From: Haloferax sp. Atlit-12N
Lineage (GTDB): Archaea > Halobacteriota > Halobacteria > Halobacteriales > Haloferacaceae
DNA: 64,000 nucleotides
NCBI RefSeq assembly: GCF_003383095.1
Contig: NZ_PSYW01000001.1
Location: forward strand, 806,001-870,000
Reading direction: 5' to 3'
The notes under the pieces were generated by a model. That model was given only the letters and a program-made list of their open reading frames with translations. It had not been told where the DNA came from and made no database searches. Positions 35,981 to 43,844 of this stretch are shown piece by piece. Each line of letters opens with the position of its first letter. The stretch's first letter is position 1. A program made the position numbers and the translations under genes.

Positions 35981-37272
35981 CCCACGACTGAAGTCGTGGG
36001 CTTGTCAGTGGACTCCCCTTCTGCCGTCGAGTCGACGGAGGCGTGGAAATCGCCATTCAGGTTCAGCGTCCCTGACGCAAGCGCACACTGACAGGGTGCG
36101 CCTCCACTCGAAGACGTCTGCCCCGAGTGGAGTCTCTTGAGTAGTTTCCGAGCGATGTTCTTACTCGCGTTGTAGTCCGCGTTCAGTTCGTACTCGCACT
36201 TCTGACACACGAACTGATGCTTCGTCCGCCGATTCGATTCGTGCGTAAACCCGCACGACGAACACCGTTGACTCGTGTACGCAGGGCTCACCTGCTCAAC
36301 CTTGATCCCGAACATCTCCGCCTTGTACTCAACGTACTGGGAGAGGCGTCGGAACGCCCATGCGTGGAATCGCTTCGCACCAGCCATCCGTTTGCGAATA
36401 TCGGTCAGATTCTCGAACGCGATGTGCGTACAGCCGTGGTCGTGAGCTTCTTCGAAAATCTGGTTCGACGCTCGATGTAGTTCGTCCTGCATCCAGCGGT
36501 GTTCGCGGTCGTTCATCGACTGAATCGACAAGTGTGCCGACCGCGTTCCCGTCTGTTGCATCGAGCCGCGAGTCTTCTCGAACTCTCGGCGTCGATGATT
36601 CATCTCGTCTGCATTCCCGATGAATGCGCCTGTGGAAGTCACGGCGAGCGAACCGTCCACGTTCAGGTCAACGCCAAGGACTGTTCTGTGCTTGGCGTCT
36701 TCAGAAGAAGTCGTGGACTGCTCTTGCTCGTCTGTGGTTCGGCGCATCCGTGCGTGGAGATAGAACTCCGACGTAGAGCGGTCGTACTGCAACGTTGACA
36801 TCCGGAACTCGTAGTCCTCGTTCAGCAGATACTCGCCAATCGGCGTTCCCTCAATTTCGCTGGGAATCACGTAGTCGCACTCAACGCGGCCGTTTACTGT
36901 CGAGAGCGAAACGTGGTCGCGGTGGAATGTCGCAGAGCGTTTGTCGTAGACGACGCTCCACGCATCAAAGTGCGGTTGACTGGTGTTGTCACCTTTCTTG
37001 AGTCGGGCGACACCGCTTTTTGTGGCCTCGATAGCGCGTCGAATCCCTTTCTGTACGAGATTTGCAGTCAACTCCGTCTCGTTGCGAAGTCGTTCGTAGA
37101 GGGCGTTCTCGGCGTTCTGTTTCGAGGTCACACAGTAGTCGTTCGGGTATCTCCACGCCCACTCTGCGGTGGTGTTCGCACAGTGAAGGAACTGAGTTTT
37201 GGTCTGATGGAGGTCGTCGCATCGCTCGTTGGGTACGTCGAGTTTGACTTTGACGGTGCGAATCACCTCCAT
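35974..37272 (-). CDS. tnpB: TnpB (RNA-guided nuclease / IS accessory protein), copy A
   Basis: A 432-residue TnpB. The split RuvC-like site is complete: D202 (GVDLNVDG), E287 (AFENL) and D366 (ADYNASKN). A zinc finger has CSSC at 337-340 and CQKC at 356-359. TnpB proteins are guided by an RNA from the element's right end and promote retention of the element. The reading frame runs through the right-end hairpin; the last codon and stop (35974-35979) come from host DNA. About 35-40% similar by eye to copy B, so the copies are not recent duplicates. Confidence 0.88.
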   Translation of the reverse strand: MEVIRTVKVKLDVPNERCDDLHQTKTQFLHCANTTAEWAWRYPNDYCVTSKQNAENALYERLRNETELTANLVQKGIRRAIEATKSGVARLKKGDNTSQPHFDAWSVVYDKRSATFHRDHVSLSTVNGRVECDYVIPSEIEGTPIGEYLLNEDYEFRMSTLQYDRSTSEFYLHARMRRTTDEQEQSTTSSEDAKHRTVLGVDLNVDGSLAVTSTGAFIGNADEMNHRRREFEKTRGSMQQTGTRSAHLSIQSMNDREHRWMQDELHRASNQIFEEAHDHGCTHIAFENLTDIRKRMAGAKRFHAWAFRRLSQYVEYKAEMFGIKVEQVSPAYTSQRCSSCGFTHESNRRTKHQFVCQKCEYELNADYNASKNIARKLLKRLHSGQTSSSGGAPCQCALASGTLNLNGDFHASVDSTAEGESTDKPTTSVVGY

Positions 37273-37407
37273 CGTGAATTCACATATTAGGTGAGTTCTT
37301 TATAAATCATATGATTGGCATGGGGGAGTCGGATTGCTATCGCTCGTGGTTTATTTCGAGCCTTGTCGGATTCCTCCCACGGCTGAAGCCGTGGGCTTCC
37401 TCCTTGC
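35981..37407 (-). mobile_element. TnpB-only IS200/IS605-group element, copy A
   Basis: The element carries tnpB alone and no tnpA. Its right end is a hairpin CCCACGAC-TGAA-GTCGTGGG (35981-36000); its left end is CCCACGGC-TGAA-GCCGTGGG (37376-37395) with an outer GCAAGG block. A subterminal block beginning TGGGGGAGTCGGA near 37320 is shared with copy B (near 50246). No target duplication is visible, as expected for this group. The exact edges are ambiguous by one base because a G is shared. It interrupts the end of the epimerase gene. Confidence 0.82.
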
Positions 37408-38385
37408 ATCTCTGTGAATCGGCTCGGCTTCGGCCTCGGCTTCTTCCCGTTGCGTTTCGTACCACGCGACCGTCTCGGCGATGGCGTCTCGAAGGGGGGT
37501 CGGTTCGACGGCGTCGCCGAACGTCTCGCGGAACTTCGTGTCGCGGACGACGTACGGTTCCTCGAAGGCGTAGCGCATCTCCGAGAGTCCCTTCAGCGGC
37601 GCGCTCAGGTAGCCGCCGAGGGTCAGCGCGAGCCCCGGCGCAGCGATGATGTGCGGAAAGCCCGGGTCGACGTCGGCGGCCTCGTAGACGAGGTCGACAA
37701 AGCGGCGCGTCGAGACCGTCTCGGGGTTCGGGACGTGCCAGACCTCGCCGAGGGCCTCGTCGCGTTCGCCGAGGAGGACGAGCGCCCGCGCGAAGTCGGG
37801 GACGTAGGTGTAGGTGTGGGCGAGTCGCGGGTCGCCGAACACCTTCGCGCGCTTGCCGGCGACGGCGGCGCCGAACACCTGCTCGCCGACGGCCGACTCG
37901 CGGACGCGCGGGCCGAAGAAGTCGCTGGCGCGGCCGATGGTGGCCTCGATGCGGCCCGCCTCGTGGGCGTCGAGGACGATGTCGGCGCACTCGGCTCTGG
38001 TCTGGCCCTTCGGGCCGGTGGCGGCATAGGGGAGGTCCTCGGTGAGGCGGACCTGCACCGGGCCGTACATGTAGAGGTCCTCGGCGACGACGAGGCGCGC
38101 GCCGGCGGCTTCGGCTCCCGCGACGATGCCGCGGGTGAGGTCGGGAAACAGTTCGGGCCAGTCGTCGTACGGCGGTTTGGCACAGTGATAGATGACATCG
38201 GCGTCCGCGAAGGCGGCGACGGCGCGGTCAGGGTAGAGCACGTCGGCGAGGCGGCTCTCGACGCCCTCGGGGAGGAACTCTGGTTCGTGGCGCGTCACCG
38301 CGACCACGTCCGCCCCGCGCTCCCTGAGCTGTTCCATCACCGCGAGTCCGACCGGGCCGGCACCGACCACCACGTGTTGTGTCAT
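37351..38385 (-). CDS. NAD-dependent epimerase-like protein with IS-altered C-terminus
   Basis: A 344-residue extended SDR protein. The nucleotide-binding glycine motif is VVVGAGPVGLAVMEQL (residues 5-20); the site Tyr/Lys pair is less clear, with DLYMYGP near 115 where YxxxK is expected. Substrate unknown; a nucleotide-sugar or steroid-like substrate is possible. The ATG at 38385 starts MTQHVVVGAG. After EPIHRD the remaining 19 residues (ARRKPTASAV...) are read from the inserted TnpB element, not from native sequence. The original tail lies beyond the element at 35934-35980. Confidence 0.8.
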   Translation of the reverse strand: MTQHVVVGAGPVGLAVMEQLRERGADVVAVTRHEPEFLPEGVESRLADVLYPDRAVAAFADADVIYHCAKPPYDDWPELFPDLTRGIVAGAEAAGARLVVAEDLYMYGPVQVRLTEDLPYAATGPKGQTRAECADIVLDAHEAGRIEATIGRASDFFGPRVRESAVGEQVFGAAVAGKRAKVFGDPRLAHTYTYVPDFARALVLLGERDEALGEVWHVPNPETVSTRRFVDLVYEAADVDPGFPHIIAAPGLALTLGGYLSAPLKGLSEMRYAFEEPYVVRDTKFRETFGDAVEPTPLRDAIAETVAWYETQREEAEAEAEPIHRDARRKPTASAVGGIRQGSK

Positions 38386-38487
38386 GGTCTCCCGTACGCA
38401 CGCCGGCGACAAAGCGGTGTCTAGGCCCGTCACATGCCGAGACGACTCGTAGGGTTTATCCATACCGGCGAGGTAGTTCGCGGTACT

Positions 38488-38757
38488 ATGGCCGACAAGA
38501 AGGCTCGATCCGTCGGTAGTTCCGGGCGCTTCGGCGCGCGGTACGGCCGCGTCGCTCGACGCCGTGTCAAGGAAATCGAAGCAGAGATGCGCAACTCCAA
38601 AGTCGACGGCGACGACGTCACCCGCGTCGGAACCGGCATCTGGAAGAACGAAGAGACCGGTGAGGTCTTCACCGGCGGTACCTACCGCCCGCAGACCCCC
38701 GCAGGCAAGCAGGTCCGCCGCTCCATCCGCGCCGCGCTCACCGGCGAGGACGAATAA
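38488..38757 (+). CDS. rpl37ae: 50S ribosomal protein L37Ae, lacking zinc cysteines
   Basis: An 89-residue L37Ae. The family N-terminus [22 protein letters not shown] and C-terminus [24 protein letters not shown] are clear. The zinc-binding CxxC...CxxC between them is gone: the segment reads [18 protein letters not shown] and the whole protein has no cysteine. It heads an operon with rpoP, pcc1, pfdB and a DUF3194 gene. The ATG at 38488 has a GGTTTATCC box about 30 bases upstream. Confidence 0.93.
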   Translation: MADKKARSVGSSGRFGARYGRVARRRVKEIEAEMRNSKVDGDDVTRVGTGIWKNEETGEVFTGGTYRPQTPAGKQVRRSIRAALTGEDE

Positions 38758-38790
38758 CGCCCAAGTAGCCTCGACTCTTCACATCTCACA

Positions 38791-38925
38791 ATGAGCTACA
38801 AGTGTTCCCGGTGCAAGCGCGATGTCGAACTGGACGAGTTCGGTGGCGTCCGCTGTCCGTACTGCGGGCACCGCGTCCTGCTGAAGGAGCGGTCCCCCAA
38901 CGTCAAAGAAGTCGCCGTCGAGTAG
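38791..38925 (+). CDS. rpoP: DNA-directed RNA polymerase subunit P
   Basis: A 44-residue protein: [19 protein letters not shown], then [21 protein letters not shown]. Cysteines 5, 8, 22 and 25 form the zinc ribbon of Rpo12/RpoP, an essential small subunit of the archaeal polymerase that helps assemble subunits D, L and N. It lies 33 bp after rpl37ae, the usual archaeal order. Confidence 0.94.
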   Translation: MSYKCSRCKRDVELDEFGGVRCPYCGHRVLLKERSPNVKEVAVE

Positions 38926-38926
38926 C

Positions 38927-39196
38927 GTGCGTCCAGCGCACAGCGCTTCGCTCGAATTCGACTATTCTGACGAGCGGCGCGCACGCGTCGTCGAGCGGAG
39001 CGTCGCCGTCGAGGAAGGCGAGATAGACGACGCCCGGTCCGGTGCCCGCGTCGGCCGCGAGGGGCGGACCGTCGTGGTCACCGTCGAGGCCGACGACCTC
39101 GTCGCGCTCCGCGCGGGCGTGAACTCGTGGATACGCCTCGTCGAGACCACAGAGCGCGTCGCGGACGCCGGCGAGCCACTGTCCGGGTCCGCGTAG
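38927..39196 (+). CDS. pcc1: KEOPS complex subunit Pcc1
   Basis: An 89-residue Pcc1, which dimerises and tethers the KEOPS complex that makes the t6A modification of tRNAs reading ANN codons. The start is GTG, one base after the rpoP stop, so it is translationally coupled. The fold shows ASLEFDYSDERRARVVERSV, GRTVVVTVEADDLVALRAGVNSWIRLV and a short tail, matching the family. Operon context (rpl37ae-rpoP-pcc1-pfdB) is the standard archaeal one. Confidence 0.85.
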   Translation: MRPAHSASLEFDYSDERRARVVERSVAVEEGEIDDARSGARVGREGRTVVVTVEADDLVALRAGVNSWIRLVETTERVADAGEPLSGSA

Positions 39197-39239
39197 GAGA
39201 CCGCGGGTGTTTTAGGGCCGGCGTCCCGTCGGTTCGGGT

Positions 39240-39623
39240 ATGCAGGGAAGTCTGCCGCCGGAAGCCCAAGAGAAGCTCGAAGAACTGCAGAACCTTCAGG
39301 AGACCGCCCAGAACGTCTCCGAGCAGAAGCAGTCCTCCGAGACCGCGCTCAACGAAGCACAGACGGCGCTCACCACGCTCGAGGAAATCGACGCTGACTC
39401 CAAGATGTACCGCGAAGTCGGCGAACTCCTCATCGAGACCGACTACGAAGCGGCCAAGGACGACCTCGAAGAGAAGGTCGAGAGCCTCGAAGTGCGCGTC
39501 GAACAGCTCACGAAGCAGGAGACGCGCGTGCAGGAGAAGTTCGAGAGCCTGCAGGAAGAGCTCCAGCAGATGCTCCAGGGCGGCGCGGGCGGCGCGGGTC
39601 CGATGGGCCCCGGCGGCGCGTAA
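39240..39623 (+). CDS. pfdB: Prefoldin subunit beta
   Basis: A 127-residue prefoldin beta. Two coiled coils flank the central beta-hairpin region ([30 protein letters not shown], about residues 50-79), and the protein ends in a Gly/Pro/Met-rich tail. Prefoldin hands unfolded proteins to the chaperonin. A GTTTTAGG box about 28 bases before the ATG suggests an internal promoter in addition to read-through from rpl37ae. The DUF3194 gene begins at the next base after its stop. Confidence 0.94.
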   Translation: MQGSLPPEAQEKLEELQNLQETAQNVSEQKQSSETALNEAQTALTTLEEIDADSKMYREVGELLIETDYEAAKDDLEEKVESLEVRVEQLTKQETRVQEKFESLQEELQQMLQGGAGGAGPMGPGGA

Positions 39624-39878
39624 ATGCCACAGCCGACGGACGAAGAAGTGGTCCAGACCGCCGCGGAGGCGGCTGAGGGCCTCATCTTCGCCCGCTTCAA
39701 GCAGTCTCGCGTCAAGGACTTCGACGTCACCGTGACGTTCGAAGACGGCGTCCTCGACGTGGACGTGTACGTCAACGCGCCCGACGACGCCGACGACGCG
39801 GAAGCCGTCGCCGAGGAGGCGGCGCTGACGGCGCAGGAGGCCGTGGACGAACTGTTCGCGGCCGCCGACGAAGAGTAA
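39624..39878 (+). CDS. DUF3194 family protein
   Basis: An 84-residue acidic protein, MPQPTDEEVVQTAAEAAEG, with a central strand-rich core FDVTVTFEDGVLDVDVYVNAP and an acidic helical tail. DUF3194 proteins nearly always follow prefoldin beta in archaea; the function is unknown, and a chaperone-related role is inferred from context. Its start directly abuts the pfdB stop. Confidence 0.82.
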   Translation: MPQPTDEEVVQTAAEAAEGLIFARFKQSRVKDFDVTVTFEDGVLDVDVYVNAPDDADDAEAVAEEAALTAQEAVDELFAAADEE

Positions 39879-40061
39879 GGGACGTTCTCGCGGGCACCCC
39901 CCGCACTCGGTTTCTCCCGGTGAGCGGCGGCGCTGTGCCGGTCGAGGCGCGGGCCGAACGTGCGGGATTCGGGCGGTGATTTTTGGATTCCGCAAGTATC
40001 ACTTCGCTTAGGTATTGTGCCATACGACACAATTAAACAGGATAGTGGTGTATGTTATCTT

Positions 40062-40268
40062 ATGTCAATCAGAAGGACGCCGAGAGGGACGACCGCACTG
40101 GACCGGTTGCGAGAGCGATACAGCGAGGCCGACCTCACCTGTTCGAAATGCGGCTTCACCGACAGCGACGGTGAATGGTCCGCCAAGACGACCGGGTCGA
40201 GCGTGTTCTACCGACGGGTCTGCCCGAGTTGCGGCGCTATCGAGACGCGGACGCTCTCGCTGAAGTAG
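40062..40268 (+). CDS. Small zinc-finger protein (HVO_0649-like)
   Basis: A 68-residue protein starting MSIRRTPRGTTALDRLRERY, with CSKCGFTDSDGEW near residue 26 and CPSCGAIETRTLSLK at the end. One zinc site is expected. It matches my memory of the Haloferax HVO_0649 micro-protein family, and its position relative to thi4 agrees with that numbering; not verified. An AT-rich upstream region (ACACAATTAAACAGG at about 40027-40041) gives a promoter about 25-30 bases from the ATG. Confidence 0.75.
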   Translation: MSIRRTPRGTTALDRLRERYSEADLTCSKCGFTDSDGEWSAKTTGSSVFYRRVCPSCGAIETRTLSLK

Positions 40269-40357
40269 TGCGACGGAGGTTGCTCGTCGCTCGAAAAGAA
40301 TCGTGAGTGGCGACGCGGCCGGCAGGCCGTCTCGTCTACAGGCGGAGGAGGCCGAGT

Positions 40358-40380
40358 GCCTCGGGGCTTGACCCCGAGGC
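40358..40380. repeat. GC-rich hairpin abutting the DUF2070 stop codon
   Basis: GCCTCGGGG (40358-40366), loop CTTGA, CCCCGAGGC (40372-40380), followed by GGTTCACGCG. The 9-bp stem is perfect and ends three bases before the DUF2070 stop. It lies between convergent genes. It could be a bidirectional transcription-end structure or a solo end of another IS type; the loop differs from that of the TnpB elements here. Confidence 0.5.
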
Positions 40381-40383
40381 GGT

Positions 40384-42297
40384 TCACGCGAGGAAGAACA
40401 CGAGCAGACTGACAGCCATCGCCGCGAGGATGAGCGCGAGCGCGAGCGCCCCGCCCATCGAGACGACGACGTTAGCGTGGCTGGCGAGCGTCTCGGTGCG
40501 GTCGTTGCCGAAAATCGTCACCTCGGCGCGCTCGGTCGCCATGCCGGCGACGACGGGTTCGGCGTCCGCGAGCGCCTCGTCGACGAGGCGGTCGATGGTC
40601 TCGCGGAGTTCGTCGGGGTCGATGGCCGCGCCGACCTGATTTTCCGCCTCGACGGTGTTGACGATGTGCGTGTCGGTCGTCATCACCTCGGCCACGTCGG
40701 CTTTCGCGTTCGGCCCGGTCGTGAGCCCCTCGACGATGCGGTCGCGCAGGCCGGGTTCCATGTTGTTCCCGTCGATGAGGACGTACGCGGTCGTCTGGTC
40801 GCCGACGTTCGTCGTGGCCACGCGGATGCCCAGCGGGCCGATTCCCTCCCGCGGCGTCCAGTCGGTCGGGTCGAACGCCGTCCCCAAGGTGAGCGAGGCG
40901 TGCGACGACGCGGAGAGTTCCTCGCCCGCGAGGCCGGCGGCGGTAATCATGTCGAACGAGCGCTTGCTCCCCGGTGTGACGTGGCCGAGGTCGGCACCCT
41001 GGAGCCCGTTGTTGCAGTTGTGGGCGTCGACGAGGAGTACGTCCCGCAGACCCGTGGTTCGGGCCTCGGCGGACGCCGAGAGGCCGACCGCGTACTCGAC
41101 GTCGTCGGCGAACTGCGGGGCGTACGTCGACACGAGGAGCGCGTCGTCGCCGAAGCGCTGGCCGAGCATCTTCGCGTCGCCGGACTGCACGCGGACGCTT
41201 TCTGTCACGTCCGGGCTGTACTCGATGCGCTCGTAGGCGTCGTCGGCCGCGTCGAGGACCACGTCGACCTCGCGTTCGGTGACGAGGTTGAAGTCGTGGC
41301 CGGCGGTGGCGTGCGGGGGGAACGCGAGACCCTCGGCCCGGCGGGCGACGCGTTCGGGGAAGTTGCCGCCACCGATTTCGCCCATCGGCCCGGGGTGAAT
41401 CATCGGCAGGACGAACCGGGCCTTCTCGGTGCCGTCCTCGCGCTCGAACGAGAGCACGGTGACGGGGACGATGGCCTCCTGGCCAAGCTGTTCGAAGAAG
41501 TCCTCCAGCTCGCGGGTCCCCTCGGCGATGTGGCCGATGAAGCCGCGGATGAAGTCGAGGACGGACACGCCGAGGCTCCGCCGCCACGGGCGGTCGACGA
41601 TGCGGAGGAAGACGTAGACGCCGAGCGCGTACATCACGCAGGTGATAGCGAGGAGTTGGAAGTGACTCAGCGCGATGGCCGACAGCTCCGGCGGGGCCCG
41701 GTCGGGGCGGGCGAGATAGGGCATCAGATAGGCGTCGAGGATGGGGCCGCCGACCTCGAAGAAGCGGAGCGTCCCGCTGTAGACGAACAGGAGCGCGGCG
41801 GACGTGAGCGTCTGGATGCTCGCCGGGACCGCCGCGATGAGCAGCGACGACCGTGAGACGGCCATCACGATGAGCAGGCGGAAGGCGAACACCGACGCGA
41901 GGGCGACCACGAGCGCGTCGAAGATGAACGTCTGGCCGAGGCCCGTGAAGACGGAGACGATGGCGGCCCCGGTGAGGAACGTCACGATAATCACCTCGCC
42001 GGCGAGCGCGAGGAGCGACGAGCGGTTGTGCGTCAGCTTCCCGCCGACGAACCGGTCGACGCCGGTGGTTCCGAACGCCGCGACGACGGTCGGAATCCCG
42101 ATGAAGAAGATGCCTTCCCAAGCGTCTCTCCCGAGGAAGAAGATGCCCCGCCACGAGCCGGCGATGTCCCCGGAGTCGAACGCACCGATACCCGCCATCG
42201 CGGCGACGAGCAGGGCGAACCCGAGACTCGTGTACCAACTGGGCGCGCGGAAGATGAACCGCGAGAGCCCAGCGAGGTCGCTCTGGGTGGAGGTCAT
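40384..42297 (-). CDS. DUF2070 family membrane protein
   Basis: A 637-residue protein. Seven or so membrane segments occupy residues 1-250; a large soluble domain follows (LSFEREDGTEKARFVLPMIHPGPMGEIGGGNFPERVA, LLVDAHNCNNG, AEVTIFGNDRTETLASHANVVV), and a final membrane segment ends the chain. The HPGPMG and DAHN motifs look like a metal or catalytic site, but the family has no assigned function. It is widespread in archaea. The ATG at 42295-42297 begins MTSTQSDLAG. Confidence 0.85.
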   Translation of the reverse strand: MTSTQSDLAGLSRFIFRAPSWYTSLGFALLVAAMAGIGAFDSGDIAGSWRGIFFLGRDAWEGIFFIGIPTVVAAFGTTGVDRFVGGKLTHNRSSLLALAGEVIIVTFLTGAAIVSVFTGLGQTFIFDALVVALASVFAFRLLIVMAVSRSSLLIAAVPASIQTLTSAALLFVYSGTLRFFEVGGPILDAYLMPYLARPDRAPPELSAIALSHFQLLAITCVMYALGVYVFLRIVDRPWRRSLGVSVLDFIRGFIGHIAEGTRELEDFFEQLGQEAIVPVTVLSFEREDGTEKARFVLPMIHPGPMGEIGGGNFPERVARRAEGLAFPPHATAGHDFNLVTEREVDVVLDAADDAYERIEYSPDVTESVRVQSGDAKMLGQRFGDDALLVSTYAPQFADDVEYAVGLSASAEARTTGLRDVLLVDAHNCNNGLQGADLGHVTPGSKRSFDMITAAGLAGEELSASSHASLTLGTAFDPTDWTPREGIGPLGIRVATTNVGDQTTAYVLIDGNNMEPGLRDRIVEGLTTGPNAKADVAEVMTTDTHIVNTVEAENQVGAAIDPDELRETIDRLVDEALADAEPVVAGMATERAEVTIFGNDRTETLASHANVVVSMGGALALALILAAMAVSLLVFFLA

Positions 42298-42477
42298 TTT
42301 CCGAACAGACAGAACGGAGGCCGGTAAATGTCTCGGCTTGCTTCCGAGAAACGACCGTGAGAGACCGCGTCGTGTCGCCGGATTGCGGTTTTTCCCCGCG
42401 GCGACGGAGAGAAAGAGACGCGTCGCCGCGGAGAACGCGGTCGCGGTCGGAGGCGACCGACCGCTCGTAGTCGTCGA

Positions 42478-43029
42478 TTACTGCTCGCAGATGTCGATGA
42501 AGTTCTCGAAGACTTCCTCCCCCTCGGCGGTGTGGGCGACCTCGGGGTGCCACTGGACGCCGTAGAGGTCGCGGTCGGCGTCGCTCATGGCCTCGATGGT
42601 ACACACGTCGCTCGTGGCGGTGTGGGTGAAGCCCTCGGGGACTTCCTTGACCTCGTCGGCGTGGCTGGCCCAGACGCGGGTCTCGGGGGCGAGCGAGCCG
42701 ATGAGCGGGTCGTCCTCGTCGAGGATTTCCACGTCCACGTCGGCGTAGCCGCCGTAGTCGCCGGAGCCGACGCGGCCGTCGAGCTCTTCGGCGAGAATCT
42801 GCATGCCGAGACAGATGCCCAAGACGGGCACGTCGAGGTCGAGGTAGTCGGGACTGCGGCCGATGCGGTCCATGTCGGGGCCGCCGGAGAGGACGATGCC
42901 GTCCGCGTCGATGTCCGCGGGGTCGGTGTCGTTGTCGACGAGTTCGGTGTCGACGCCGAGGTCGCGGAGCGCGCGCCGTTCGAGGTGGGTGAACTGCCCG
43001 TGGTTGTCGATGACGACGATGCGGGTCAT
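42478..43029 (-). CDS. guaAa: GMP synthase glutamine amidotransferase subunit A
   Basis: A 183-residue class I glutamine amidotransferase, the separate GuaA-A subunit of archaeal GMP synthetase. The nucleophile is C73 in VLGICLGMQ and the partner residues lie in GVQWHPEVAHT near the C-terminus. It feeds ammonia to the synthetase subunit (GuaA-B), not encoded in this window. The ATG at 43029 gives MTRIVVIDNHGQFTHL, the usual start; the upstream frame is not coding. Confidence 0.93.
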   Translation of the reverse strand: MTRIVVIDNHGQFTHLERRALRDLGVDTELVDNDTDPADIDADGIVLSGGPDMDRIGRSPDYLDLDVPVLGICLGMQILAEELDGRVGSGDYGGYADVDVEILDEDDPLIGSLAPETRVWASHADEVKEVPEGFTHTATSDVCTIEAMSDADRDLYGVQWHPEVAHTAEGEEVFENFIDICEQ

Positions 43030-43188
43030 GTCCCGGATTGGACCACCGTGCCTAAAAGTCAATCGAAGAATGGTCGAGATACGCGTATCCGTGCATCGAA
43101 CTGGCACATCGGGGCGGTTTGGCCGGGGGCGGTCGCTTCGGTGTGTGGATGGGTTCGTCGCCGCTTGTCACTCGTCGGCTTCCGCGAT

Positions 43189-43743
43189 TCACTCGTCGCC
43201 GGCGCGGTCCCGCGCCGTCTGAAACCCGAGTTCGTCGAGTTCCTTCGTCCGGCGGCCCTCCCGTTCGGCGAGTGCCTCGACGGCGGGCGAGGCGTCGTCG
43301 TCGATGCGGGCGAACGACTTGTGGACCTTCGTGTGACACCACCGACACAGCGCGACCGTGATTTCGTGTGAGGGTTTGTCGCCGTCGCCATCACCGTCAC
43401 CGTCACCATCACCGCCGCGGCCCCCGTACGAGAGGTGGTGTTCTTCGAGCAGTGGGCGGGCGGCCGAATCGTGGGCCATCCGGACCTCTTCGAGGCCGCA
43501 GCGGACGCACTCGCGGCCGTTCGTCGTCGAGGCGTAGTGCGGGCAGTCGCGGAAGTCACAGCCCTCCGCGGCCGCGACGCACTCGTAGTCCGCTCGGGCG
43601 CGCTCGCGGGCGAACGCCGGGTCGCGGTCGGCGTACTCGCGGGCGAGGCGGCACGCGCCGTCGCTCGTGAGGTGGTCGCAGCGGCCGGCGTGGTCGTAGG
43701 GGTCGTCGACACCCACGGGCGTGCCTGTCGGCGTCCGCTCCAT
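43189..43743 (-). CDS. HNH-like zinc protein with Gly-Asp repeat
   Basis: A 184-residue protein. Its second half has CVRCG near residue 79, LLEEHHLSY near 100 and LCRWCHTKVHKSF near 132, which together resemble the ββα-metal HNH nuclease fold with a structural zinc. Between the HH strand and the last CxxC lies a run of alternating Gly-Asp residues (about 111-121) encoded by hexanucleotide-like repeats. The first half has four extra cysteines (CDHL, ACRL, YECV, CDFRDC). Whether it cuts DNA is uncertain. ATG at 43743. Confidence 0.68.
   Translation of the reverse strand: MERTPTGTPVGVDDPYDHAGRCDHLTSDGACRLAREYADRDPAFARERARADYECVAAAEGCDFRDCPHYASTTNGRECVRCGLEEVRMAHDSAARPLLEEHHLSYGGRGGDGDGDGDGDGDKPSHEITVALCRWCHTKVHKSFARIDDDASPAVEALAEREGRRTKELDELGFQTARDRAGDE
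43381..43416 (-). repeat. Hexanucleotide-like repeat inside the HNH gene
   Basis: On the plus strand GCCGTC, GCCATC and ACCGTC-type units follow each other, encoding the Gly-Asp run of the HNH-like protein on the minus strand. Such tracts change length by slippage in whole codon pairs. Confidence 0.6.
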
Positions 43744-43844
43744 GGAGCGCGTTCAGGGCGGGGCGGGCCTAAACGTTGCTCTCGACGGCGGACGGCCCGC
43801 CGTCTCGGCGGTGGATTCATCACGCCCGCCGCCGAAGCCGGGTC

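Noticed and set aside
39127-39735. 202-codon ORF across pcc1, pfdB and the DUF3194 gene
   Set aside because: Ser/Arg-rich frame shadow of three well-supported genes.
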